64,000 nucleotides of DNA, taken from positions 1-64,000 of the forward strand of contig JAWKNK010000015.1 in the NCBI GenBank assembly GCA_041391745.1, written 5' to 3'. Shown one piece after another: positions 36,239 through 44,842 of the stretch. Numbering within the stretch: the stretch's first letter is position 1; each line of letters starts with the position of its first letter. A program made the position numbers and the translations under genes. The notes under the pieces were generated by a model. That model was not told where the DNA came from. It saw only the letters and a program-made list of their open reading frames with translations, and did no database searches. The stretch is from JAIXWP01 sp041391745 (lineage in GTDB: Bacteria > Bacteroidota > Bacteroidia > Flavobacteriales_D > Sanyastnellaceae).

Positions 36239-36266
36239 TTTGTAGGGTCCCGAATTTATATCTTTG
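36239..36266 (+). promoter_or_regulatory. Putative promoter (TTTG, 16 nt, TATCTTTG) for the 36275 gene
   Basis: -33-like TTTG at 36239-36242 and an exact -7 box TATCTTTG at 36259-36266, 16 nt apart. This is the best two-part match in the window. The expected start of transcription (about 36272-36274) falls next to the TTG start codon at 36275. Confidence 0.55.
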
Positions 36267-36274
36267 TGTCCTGA

Positions 36275-38389
36275 TTGAATAGACAACTAAACATAGCTTC
36301 CTTCAAGATTCTTTTCATTGGAATCCTATCGATTTTTGTACATTTCGAAACCTTTGCTCAACCCGTAATTTCACCTGAAATTTCTTGTATTTCTACCATC
36401 ACGAATTCTGATTTACAGATCAATTGGAATCCGCCAAGTGACCCTGGGGGAAATTTTATTGCCTATCATATTTATCAAGGGCCCAACACCAACGGCCCTT
36501 TTATAGAAGTGGCAACGTTAAATAATATTGCAGATAATAGTTTTATCGCCTCCCCTCCTACTTTGAACAGTGATCTATGCTATTACATTCAAGTAGAAGC
36601 CCTCGTGGGCGGAATTCCGACCTTGTCTCCTCCTTCGGCAACGTATTGCTCAATATTTTTAAATGTAAGTCCAAGCGCCGCACCTCAAGGCTACGCTTTT
36701 CTAGATTGGAACAATCCATTTCCCAACGGCACATTGAATGGAGATTATTCTATACTTATGGAGTATCCTGCAGGGACCTGGACTGAAATTGCCACTTTAC
36801 CTCAAGACATCACTTCTTACAGTCATGAAATAAGTGTTTGTAATGAATTTTTAAATTTTCAAATTGTATTTCAAACTCCGCAGTGTGATTATACCAGCAA
36901 TATTGATGGTGATTTGCTAACCGATCTGACACCGCCTGCCATTCCCAATATTACAAGCGTTTCGATTGATCATGCTACGAATGACGCCATCATAGAATGG
37001 GAGGCGAGTACATCTCCTGATACGCAAGGATATATTCTGTATTACTGCAACGCAGATGGTACTGTATCTATTATCGATACCATTTATGGTTTCAACAACA
37101 CGCAATTTGTAGACATACTTGCACCGACGGCTATTGGGCCTGTGAGCTATTTGATTGCTGCTATTGACACTTGTTATAGCGGCACTCCGCCATCACCCAA
37201 CACGAGCCCTGCGGGAGATGTTTGTAATGCTTCAGTTTATATAAGCCCGATTGCTTACGCGATTTGTGAAGATAATGTGGACATTCACTGGACCTCCTAT
37301 GAGGGATGGGCTTCTGGAGTGGACTCGTATGATATCTATCATAGCTTTAACGGATCGCCTTTTGAAATCATCGCCACAGTTGATGCAAATACAAACGACT
37401 ACAATCACCTAGTATCGCTTGGTGGATTGAACAGGTATTACATCGTTGCTCATTCGGTTAGCGGTGGTTACACTGCTACTTCCAATCTCCAAAACGTGCA
37501 GGTCACCTATCCTGCTCCACCGTCATTTACATATATCACTTCCGCTTCAGTAATTGAGAATGGAAAAATTGAAATTGATGTATTGACCGAACCAGTTGGA
37601 TCAGATCATTTCTATTATTTGGAAAGACAACAGTTGGGAACAGGAGATTGGGACTTAGTAGACGTTCAAAACAATTTTGGTATTGCCAACATGACTTTCA
37701 CAGATGAGATGGATGTGAAGACAGATGTATTTAGCTATATGTATCGGGTGGATGTTCAAAATGTGTGCGATGATATGGTAGACACATCTGAGATTGCAAT
37801 AAGCACATTGTTGAGTGGTTTCGCCTATAATGAACGATTATCAAATGCCCTTCAATGGTCTGATTACATTGGTTTTGACGAAGGAGTTTCAGAATATAGG
37901 ATTTACAGAAAAGACGGCGACGAAGTCAATTTCTCACTCGTCTCGACGGTTGGGGGTACGATCAATTATTATGAAGACGATGTAAGTGCATTGGAATTCT
38001 CTCCTGGAGATTTCACCTATAAAATAGAAGCAGTTAGCAATCCTTCTCCAATTTACCCTGGCATTTATTCGGCCTTTTCGAATGAAATTCGCCTTTCTCT
38101 GCTTCCTGTAATTTGGGTACCTAATGCTTTTGTGGTAGATGGATTCAATACCACTTTTGGACCTGTTGTCCGCTTCGCAGATATGGACACTTATCGCATG
38201 ATTATTTATAGTCGTTGGGGAGACGTAATATTCGACACTACTGATATCACGGAACAGTGGGATGGATTCATGAATGGACGACCTGTTCAAGAAGGCGTTT
38301 ATGTTTATTACATCTCCGTTAAAGACGGGCAGGGAAGATTGGAAGAGCGCAGGGGAACAGTCACTTTGCTTTCTGCTAGAGCCCAATAA
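36275..38389 (+). CDS. FnIII-repeat protein with type B (CHU_C) T9SS sorting domain
   Basis: 704-aa secreted protein. The start is a TTG at 36275, because an in-frame TGA lies directly upstream and no early ATG exists. The signal ends FVHFETFAQ. The body is a series of fibronectin-III-like domains (LQINWNPPSDPGGNFIAYHIY, AIIEWEASTSPDTQGYILYY, VDIHWTSYEGWASGVDSYDIY, NALQWSDYIGFDEGVSEYRIY). The last about 85 residues are the gliding motility-associated C-terminal domain: VIWVPNAFVVDG, MIIYSRWGDVIFDT, WDGFMNGRPVQEGVYVYYI. Type B domains usually need a PorP/SprF-family partner for export. It lies upstream of coaX. Confidence 0.9.
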   Translation: MNRQLNIASFKILFIGILSIFVHFETFAQPVISPEISCISTITNSDLQINWNPPSDPGGNFIAYHIYQGPNTNGPFIEVATLNNIADNSFIASPPTLNSDLCYYIQVEALVGGIPTLSPPSATYCSIFLNVSPSAAPQGYAFLDWNNPFPNGTLNGDYSILMEYPAGTWTEIATLPQDITSYSHEISVCNEFLNFQIVFQTPQCDYTSNIDGDLLTDLTPPAIPNITSVSIDHATNDAIIEWEASTSPDTQGYILYYCNADGTVSIIDTIYGFNNTQFVDILAPTAIGPVSYLIAAIDTCYSGTPPSPNTSPAGDVCNASVYISPIAYAICEDNVDIHWTSYEGWASGVDSYDIYHSFNGSPFEIIATVDANTNDYNHLVSLGGLNRYYIVAHSVSGGYTATSNLQNVQVTYPAPPSFTYITSASVIENGKIEIDVLTEPVGSDHFYYLERQQLGTGDWDLVDVQNNFGIANMTFTDEMDVKTDVFSYMYRVDVQNVCDDMVDTSEIAISTLLSGFAYNERLSNALQWSDYIGFDEGVSEYRIYRKDGDEVNFSLVSTVGGTINYYEDDVSALEFSPGDFTYKIEAVSNPSPIYPGIYSAFSNEIRLSLLPVIWVPNAFVVDGFNTTFGPVVRFADMDTYRMIIYSRWGDVIFDTTDITEQWDGFMNGRPVQEGVYVYYISVKDGQGRLEERRGTVTLLSARAQ

Positions 38390-38395
38390 TTAGCT

Positions 38396-39118
38396 ATGCA
38401 TTTAATCATCGACCAAGGTAATACAGCAACGAAATTAGCACTGTTTGAAGACACAGTATTAATAGATAGTATTCGATTGAGCAATGCTGAATTGGATTTA
38501 GGAATTCAGAATTTTCTCAGAAATAAAAACCTGGAAGGTGCATTCGGCTCAAGTGTAAGAGCGGATGAGCAGTCTATTTTTAATCAAGAAAAATTCGGAT
38601 TTGAGACCGTTCCATTTGGAATCGAAACTCCGATTCCGCTTTCTATTTCATATAAAACTCCAAAAACTTTTGGACTAGATCGTATTGCAAACGCCTGCGG
38701 GGTTTTGGATTATGACAAGCAAAACACTTTGGTTGTAGATGCTGGTACATGTACAACCTATACCTTGCTAAAAGAAAATACGATTGTTGGTGGTGCCATT
38801 GCCCCTGGCCTTAAAATGCGACTTCAAGCAATGCATCAATTCACTGGCAAGCTACCTCTGATCGGCGAAGTTCCTCAAAACATCACGCTAATAGGTGAAA
38901 CTACAGAAGAAAGTTTGCTCAGCGGGGGGATACTTGGTGGAATCTTCGAAATTGATGCTTTTATTCAAGCTTATTGTAGTGAAATCAACGACTTATTCGT
39001 AATACTGACGGGCGGAGAATCAAGATATTTGGGTAGCCGCTTGAAAAGTAGCATTTTTGCCGACGAAAACTTGACCCTAAAGGGTCTTAACAGAATTTAT
39101 TTGTACAATAAAAAGTGA
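38396..39118 (+). CDS. coaX: Type III pantothenate kinase
   Basis: First step of coenzyme A synthesis, phosphorylating pantothenate in the cytoplasm. The protein is 240 aa. ASKHA-fold motifs: IDQGNTATKLALFE (phosphate 1), FGLDRIANACGV, VVDAGTCTTYTLL (phosphate 2) and GGAIAPGLKMRLQAMHQFTGKLP. Type III enzymes need a monovalent cation and are not feedback-inhibited by CoA. The stop overlaps the GTG start of the next gene. The coaX - outer-membrane protein - lptC order is a conserved Bacteroidota arrangement. Confidence 0.96.
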   Translation: MHLIIDQGNTATKLALFEDTVLIDSIRLSNAELDLGIQNFLRNKNLEGAFGSSVRADEQSIFNQEKFGFETVPFGIETPIPLSISYKTPKTFGLDRIANACGVLDYDKQNTLVVDAGTCTTYTLLKENTIVGGAIAPGLKMRLQAMHQFTGKLPLIGEVPQNITLIGETTEESLLSGGILGGIFEIDAFIQAYCSEINDLFVILTGGESRYLGSRLKSSIFADENLTLKGLNRIYLYNKK

Positions 39119-40546
39119 AGCATTTTTTACTCCTCATAACAGCCTTCTTTGCAACTACAGGACTCCTTAGTCAAACAAGTTTAAACAATGCCTATTCTCG
39201 TTTGGGCATTGGATTGATTGAAGCTCCAGGATCTGTAAATCACTTCGGGATGGGCGGATTGAACTCCTTTCAATTTGAAGCGAATGCAGTGAATCTATAC
39301 AATCCTGCCAGCTATGCAAACTTGTCCAAGGTGGTTTTTCAAATTGCAGGCAAAGGAAACTTTTCGACGATTAGCAATTCAAGTACATCTACTAAATACA
39401 ATGGTGGTCAGGTACAAGAAATTGCGATGGGTTTTAAAAAAGGAGGAAGCAAATGGGGATTCGCCTTTGGACTTACACCATACAGCAGTGTGGGCTACAG
39501 TGTTACAAGCACAGCAATGGTAAATGATAGCACTCAAGTCATTTACAAAAACGATGGTAGTGGAGGATTGAACAAATTCACTCTCGGAGCTTCAAGAAAT
39601 TTCAGATTATACAAATTACCCAAAGGTGATACAACCCTTGTAGGAACTGCAAAATTCGCAGCTGACCAGCGATTAAAAGAAAAGCGCGATAGTTTGGAAT
39701 ATGTGAGTTCTAAGCTCAATATTGGTGTCAACTTTAATGTGCTATTTGGTTCACTCAACAATGTTCGCAAAGTTGAATACGACAATACCAGGTACTTTGG
39801 TACCCGCGCCACATCTAAGACATCAATAAATGATATCGCATTTGATGCAGGTTTCCAATACCGCAAACCTATTCATCTGAAATGGGATGATAAAAAAGTT
39901 GTTGCGAGTACCTATTTGATGGCTGGAGGTAGCTATCAGCTTGCCACAAATCTGAGAGCGAAGTATGATGATATTGGAGAAATGTACATTTACAGTAATG
40001 GCGTAGATGCTCTTGTGGACACATCCTATATCGTGACTGCTCAGAATGGCTCTTTCGAGCTTCCTGAGCGCATTTCACTTGGTGTTGGACTCATGCATAT
40101 TGGAAGCGAGGGGCGTGTTTTGACTTACGGATTAGAGTTTAGAACTCAGGACTGGTCGAAGTTTAGCGGAACTTTTCAAGAAGAGCTTGGAGCACAATCT
40201 CTAGGAAGATATACTTACATCGGAGCTGGAGTTGAATTCACTCCAAATGCTGGCGAAAATTCAAATTTACTTGGAAGAACTACTTATCGTTTGGGTGCGA
40301 GAAATACACAAACCTATATCAATGTGAACGGAAGTAACGATTGCTCAGCAGGCTGTGTCTGCAGGTTTCTCAATGCCGATTTACGCAAGTCGCACATCGA
40401 GTAAATTCAATTTTGGAATTGAATACGGAAACATGGGAAGTACAGCAGACAATCTCATACAAGAGCAATTCGTGACCATTCAAATCGGATTTAGTTTGAC
40501 ACCTTATGTGATCAACCCGTGGTTTGTGCAACGCCGCTATGACTAA
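39115..40546 (+). CDS. Outer-membrane barrel protein (frameshift near 40340)
   Basis: Predicted FadL/PorV-like outer-membrane protein, about 475 aa if the reading frame is repaired. It has a GTG start at 39115 overlapping the coaX stop, and a signal ending TTGLLSQ. NAYSRLGIGLIEAPGSVNHFGMGGLNSF and NLYNPASYANLSKVVF are the family's N-terminal marks. After INVNGSN (about 40338) the frame changes; the remaining IAQQAVSAGFSMPIYAS and the strand FNFGIEYGNMGSTADNL are in another frame ending at 40546. A one-base excess or two-base loss near 40331-40342 explains it. The true end overlaps lptC by 8 nt. No function is assigned. Confidence 0.85.
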
Positions 40547-41120
40547 GCGTTTTTCCATATTTTCATTTTTAATCGCTGTCATTTTTATTGCTTGTAAAAA
40601 TGACATCAAGCAAATTCGCGCTGCAACAGAAGACTTTAATCTGCCTCTACAAACCAGTATTGACGCTGAATACACGTACACGGAGGATGGAAAAAAAAGA
40701 AATATCCTGGAGGCACATCAGTTGGATCAATATGGAGGTGATTCTAGTTATGTAGTAGCTTCTGGAGGATTTAAAATGACCTTTTTTGATTCTGTGGAAA
40801 CTCAAATAGCGACAATGACTGCTGATTCTGGCATTTATTTTCAGGAAGAAAATAAATTGATTGCCATCGGAAATGTTCTGTTGAAAAACACCCAGAATGA
40901 GATGCTCGAAACTACCGAGCTCATCTTTGAACAGGATAGTAATCGGATATTTACAGACAAGCCGGTGTCTATTTCTACTGGCGATGGAAAGTTCTTTGGG
41001 AAGGGTTTAGAAAGCAATAGTAGCTTTACCCGTTATCAGATCTTGCAACCAACTGGGGATTTTTATATCGACGAAAACGACGAAAGCATCTTATCTTCGC
41101 CCAATGGAAAAGACAACTAG
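40539..41120 (+). CDS. lptC: LptC-like LPS export lipoprotein
   Basis: Bitopic or lipid-anchored component of the Lpt bridge, which moves LPS from the inner membrane to the outer membrane. The start at ATG 40539 (193 aa) gives a lipoprotein-like signal SFLIAVIFIAC; an upstream start at 40524 would spoil it. The LptC/OstA beta-jellyroll shows as repeated short strands: ILEAHQLDQYG, FKMTFFDSVETQIATMTADSGIYF, LIAIGNVLLKN, ETTELIFEQDSNRIFTDKPVSISTG. It overlaps the upstream barrel gene by 8 nt and the downstream 70-aa gene by 17 nt, so expression is coupled. Confidence 0.87.
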   Translation: MTKRFSIFSFLIAVIFIACKNDIKQIRAATEDFNLPLQTSIDAEYTYTEDGKKRNILEAHQLDQYGGDSSYVVASGGFKMTFFDSVETQIATMTADSGIYFQEENKLIAIGNVLLKNTQNEMLETTELIFEQDSNRIFTDKPVSISTGDGKFFGKGLESNSSFTRYQILQPTGDFYIDENDESILSSPNGKDN

Positions 41121-41316
41121 ATTTCTCATTCATTTTTGGTTAGCAGTTAGCATTGCCTCAGCAATTTTTGCAGGTTATATGATTGCTGTTCATGGCTGGG
41201 AAGTTGGCTCAAGCTATCTGTTTGTTCCTGTGATTGCATTCATTTGGTACTTATTTAGAAAAATGATGCACAACAGATTGACCAAACAAAATGACAATGC
41301 CAATCGCAACATGTAA
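41104..41316 (+). CDS. Small two-helix membrane protein, unknown
   Basis: 70 aa with two hydrophobic segments: FLIHFWLAVSIASAIFAGYM and YLFVPVIAFIWYLF, and short charged ends (N-terminal MEKTTR, C-terminal basic/polar tail). The ATG lies 17 nt inside lptC, which together with the 29-nt gap to the next gene argues that it is translated. I do not recognise a family. The position between lptC and a CNNM/CBS gene suggests an envelope role only by context. Confidence 0.7.
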   Translation: MEKTTRFLIHFWLAVSIASAIFAGYMIAVHGWEVGSSYLFVPVIAFIWYLFRKMMHNRLTKQNDNANRNM

Positions 41317-41345
41317 TGCGTAATTTTGTCTTGAAACTTTCGTAG

Positions 41346-42623
41346 ATGGATTCCTATTGGATATTAATTGTATTTTTTTCTTTAGTGTGTTCTGCCTTTT
41401 CGAGCGGAATGGAGATAGCCTTCATTACTTCGAATAAATTTAAAATTGAGCTTGATAGAAAGCAGAAAGTTTTTGGTGCAGAAATCGTTTCTTATTTCAC
41501 TCGCCATCCGAAGCAATTTATTGCCTCAATGCTAGTGGGAAATAATATTGCACTTGTTGTCTATGGTCTCTATATGGGTGATGCGATAACCCATTTTTTA
41601 GACGCACAACTTGGACTAAATAGTCTTGTACTTGGTGAACCTGGAATCTTACTTCTTCAAACATTTATCTCGACAATCATCGTCTTAATTTTTGGTGAAT
41701 TTATTCCAAAAGCAATTTTCTCTACAAACCCTAACCGCTGGATGGCATTGTTTGCTATACCTATGTTATTGTGGTATGTGTTGTTGTGGGTATTTGCTTG
41801 GTTCGTTGCAAAAATCAGCGACCTATTTTTAAGAGTGTTTCTAAAAACGAAAACGGGAAGTGAGAAAGTTGAGTTTGGTCGTATCGACCTTGACCACTTT
41901 TTAGCAGAGGCAACAGGAAATATTGATCGTTCGAAAGAGTTTGATCACGAAATTCAGATTTTCCAAAACGCTTTGGATTTTTCTAAAGTAAAAGCAAGAG
42001 ATTGCCTTATTCCTCGAAATGAAATTGTAGCCGTTGAAATAACCGATAGTGTGGATAAGCTCAAGCAGCTATTCATTGAAACTAGGCTTTCAAAAATTTT
42101 GGTTTTCAAGGAAAACATAGATCATATTATTGGCTACGTACATTCTTTTGAAATTTTCAAGAAGCCTGAACATATTCAACACGTTTTGCGACCAGTAGCA
42201 ATTGTTCCGGAACCCATGGCTGCGAATGAAATTTTGGAACTCTTTATTTCTAAGAAAAGAAGTTTAGCGGTGGTTGTCGATGAATATGGTGGAACCGCAG
42301 GGATTATCACCATGGAAGATATTGTGGAGGAAATTTTTGGCGAAATTGAAGACGAGCACGACAAAGAAGAAACCATTGAGCATGTTTATGAAGATGGCTC
42401 ATACGAGTTTTCGGCTCGTTTGGAAATTGATTACTTGAACGACAAATATCAAATTGGACTCCCGGTGAATGCCGAGGAATACGATACTTTAGGTGGACTT
42501 ATGCTCCATCTTATGGAAGATATTCCCAAAAATGGCGATTCTGTTGATGTAGAGAACTTTACTTTGACCGCCTCAAAAGTGAGTGAAACACGTGTGGAAG
42601 TGGTGAAAATAGCCATTATCTAA
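41346..42623 (+). CDS. CNNM/CBS-domain (HlyC/CorC family) membrane protein
   Basis: 425-aa inner-membrane protein. The N-terminal DUF21/CNNM domain has about four membrane segments to about residue 150 and opens with CSAFSSGMEIAFITSN. Two CBS domains follow (DCLIPRNEIVAVEI, IVPEPMAANEILELF), with the VVDEYGGTAGIITMEDIVEEIFGEI signature, and a C-terminal CorC/HlyC domain (FTLTASKVSETRVEVVKI). Such proteins transport or regulate divalent cations such as Mg2+. GldE of gliding bacteria belongs to the same family, but gldD is not a neighbour, so the gldE name is not used. Confidence 0.92.
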   Translation: MDSYWILIVFFSLVCSAFSSGMEIAFITSNKFKIELDRKQKVFGAEIVSYFTRHPKQFIASMLVGNNIALVVYGLYMGDAITHFLDAQLGLNSLVLGEPGILLLQTFISTIIVLIFGEFIPKAIFSTNPNRWMALFAIPMLLWYVLLWVFAWFVAKISDLFLRVFLKTKTGSEKVEFGRIDLDHFLAEATGNIDRSKEFDHEIQIFQNALDFSKVKARDCLIPRNEIVAVEITDSVDKLKQLFIETRLSKILVFKENIDHIIGYVHSFEIFKKPEHIQHVLRPVAIVPEPMAANEILELFISKKRSLAVVVDEYGGTAGIITMEDIVEEIFGEIEDEHDKEETIEHVYEDGSYEFSARLEIDYLNDKYQIGLPVNAEEYDTLGGLMLHLMEDIPKNGDSVDVENFTLTASKVSETRVEVVKIAII

Positions 42624-42732
42624 GGCTGTACTTACTGATTTTCAACTCTTTAAAATCCCATTAACTTTAATTATGGAACTTCCACGACTATTTACGATAT
42701 TCGCACTCCAAAATTTTAATTAGCTATAGATT

Positions 42733-44790
42733 ATGGCAATGATTGAAAAAATCAGGAACCAACGTTGGCTTCTGATCGCAGTTATAGGACTTTCCTTAAT
42801 AGGATTCCTTATCAATGGAGCAGTTTTGAAATGGCTTCAAGGTGGTAATTCCGATATCGGAGAAATTGGAGGTAACACAGTTACTACTGAAGAGTGGATG
42901 AGCGCTGTAAATCAGCAAAAAGTTCTATTCAACTACTCAGGTAACGAAACAAGCCTTAGCAACGACACTTGGAACAACTTAGTTGAGAAGACTTTGATGA
43001 CTCCAAATTTTGATGCATTAGGCCTTACAGTTACCGAAGAAGAATACGATGATATCGTTTTCGGTGAGTTTCTTTCGCCTTACGTAAAGCAAACGATTTA
43101 CGGTGGTCAAAGCACTGACACTTTGAAAATGCAAATGCGCACTAATTTTGACGGTTTGAGCCCAGAAATTGCAACAGGTTGGAAGAAGCTTATCACTCAA
43201 AAGAGATTGAAGGAAAAGTATGACTTGATGCTGAAGCGTGGAATGTTTGCCAACGATATCGACGGAAAGTGGGCTTTCAAGCAAGCTTCAGACAAAGTGA
43301 ATATTTCTTACGTAGTTAAGACATACGCTGAAATTCCAGATAGCGCAATTACTTATACTGAGTCTGACATTCGTGCATTTTATAACAAGCACAAGAATGA
43401 CCGTGAGTACAAGCAGGAAACTAGCCGCTCAGTTGAGTACATCCGTTTCCCTGTTCAAGCGAGTGCTTCAGATAGTGCTGCTATTGCTGAGTCATTGTCA
43501 GTTTTAGCTGAGGATTTCAGAACAGCTTCTAACGATTCTGCTTTTGCTGCTACAAACGGCGCTAGTATGAATAAAGCAAGCGTAAGCTACCATGAAGGTT
43601 CTATTCCTGAGCCATACAATTCACAAATCTTGAACGATTCAGTTGGTAAAGTGATTGGTCCATTTGTAAAAGACGGATCAATGGTTATCGCTAAAGTGAT
43701 CAAGCGCGTCAATGAGGTTGACTCTGTGAAGTCACGCCACATCCTTATTAAGGCGGATCGCAAAGATCCAGTTGCTCTTGAGGCTGCGCGTGTGAAGGCT
43801 GACTCTATTAGAAAAGTTATCGCTAAAGAAGACAACTTCGCAGCAATGGCTTCTCAATTCGGAACGGATGGTACCAAAAACCAAGGTGGAGATCTTGGAT
43901 GGTATGGCAGAGGAGCAATGGTTAAAGAATTTGAAGATGCATCATTCAATGGAAAATTGAACGAACTTCAATTAATTACCACTGACTTTGGTGTTCACGT
44001 AATGGAAATTACTGATCAGAAGAAAGCTGTAGCCAAAGTTGCTATGATCGACAAGCGAATTGAGCCGAGTGCTGGAACTAGAAAAGGTGCGTATAGCGCT
44101 GCTAGTGAGTTCTCGATCAACTTTGCTGATACTGCAACATTCAGAGCTGCTGCTGACACTTTGAGAGGTGGTACACCAATTATGCCTGCTATGAATATTC
44201 GTCCAAACAGTACAACTGTTTCTGGATTGGCTGATGCTTATAGCGTAGTTCAATGGGCTTATGCTGCTGAACTTGGAGAAGTATCTCAACCAATGATGGT
44301 AGGAAATGAGTACATTATTGCTGCTTTGACTGAAGTGAAAGAAAGAGGTGTTCCAACTTTGGAAAACGTGTATGACAGAATGAAGATTGAAGTCATTAAA
44401 GAGAAGAAAGCTGAAATGTACATAGAGCTGATGAAGACAGGAAGCTTGGAAGAAATTGCAGCAGCCGTAGGATCTACAGTTAAGAAAGCTGACAATTTAA
44501 CTTTGAAGAGCGGAAACATCCCAGGCTCTGGAGTAAGCCAGCAAGAGTATGAAGTCATCGGTGTTGCATTTGGAGTTGAAAAGAATTATATCTCTTCTCC
44601 TCTTCAAGGTAAAGGCGGAGTTTATGTAATCCAACGCACATCAGACTTGAACGAAGGTGTAAGTTCTGATAACTACACTTCAGACAGAGATCAAATGATC
44701 ACATCACTTCAAAACCGTGCTTCGGCACAAGTATTCAATTCTTTCAAGGAAGAAGCTAAAATTGAAGACAATCGTTTTGAAAGAAGATAA
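42733..44790 (+). CDS. PpiD/SurA-like periplasmic peptidyl-prolyl isomerase
   Basis: 685-aa foldase anchored by one N-terminal membrane helix (WLLIAVIGLSLIGFLINGAVL, residues about 11-32). A SurA-type N-terminal chaperone region follows (NTWNNLVEKTLMTPNFDALGLTVTEEEYDDIV). Near residues 330-435 lies a parvulin rotamase domain: VKSRHILIKADRKD, FAAMASQFGTDGTKNQGGDLGWYGRGAMVKEFEDA, TDFGVHVMEITDQK. Like PpiD it would help outer-membrane and secreted proteins fold at the inner-membrane exit. It is preceded by a 109-nt gap with no recognisable promoter box and followed by a two-way terminator. Confidence 0.92.
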   Translation: MAMIEKIRNQRWLLIAVIGLSLIGFLINGAVLKWLQGGNSDIGEIGGNTVTTEEWMSAVNQQKVLFNYSGNETSLSNDTWNNLVEKTLMTPNFDALGLTVTEEEYDDIVFGEFLSPYVKQTIYGGQSTDTLKMQMRTNFDGLSPEIATGWKKLITQKRLKEKYDLMLKRGMFANDIDGKWAFKQASDKVNISYVVKTYAEIPDSAITYTESDIRAFYNKHKNDREYKQETSRSVEYIRFPVQASASDSAAIAESLSVLAEDFRTASNDSAFAATNGASMNKASVSYHEGSIPEPYNSQILNDSVGKVIGPFVKDGSMVIAKVIKRVNEVDSVKSRHILIKADRKDPVALEAARVKADSIRKVIAKEDNFAAMASQFGTDGTKNQGGDLGWYGRGAMVKEFEDASFNGKLNELQLITTDFGVHVMEITDQKKAVAKVAMIDKRIEPSAGTRKGAYSAASEFSINFADTATFRAAADTLRGGTPIMPAMNIRPNSTTVSGLADAYSVVQWAYAAELGEVSQPMMVGNEYIIAALTEVKERGVPTLENVYDRMKIEVIKEKKAEMYIELMKTGSLEEIAAAVGSTVKKADNLTLKSGNIPGSGVSQQEYEVIGVAFGVEKNYISSPLQGKGGVYVIQRTSDLNEGVSSDNYTSDRDQMITSLQNRASAQVFNSFKEEAKIEDNRFERR

Positions 44791-44810
44791 TATTTTCAGA
44801 AATGAAATGA

Positions 44811-44842
44811 AAAACCCGGTCGTTGACCGGGTTTTTTGTTTT
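44811..44842. terminator. Two-way Rho-independent terminator
   Basis: CCCGGTC at 44815-44821 and GACCGGG at 44825-44831 with loop GTT, flanked by A and T runs (TTTTTTGTTTTTT on the plus side). It lies between the PPIase gene and the convergent queA. Confidence 0.9.

Noticed and set aside
41346..42623. Naming the CNNM/CBS gene gldE
   Set aside because: The family matches, but the expected neighbour gldD is absent and the context is lptC/PPIase.
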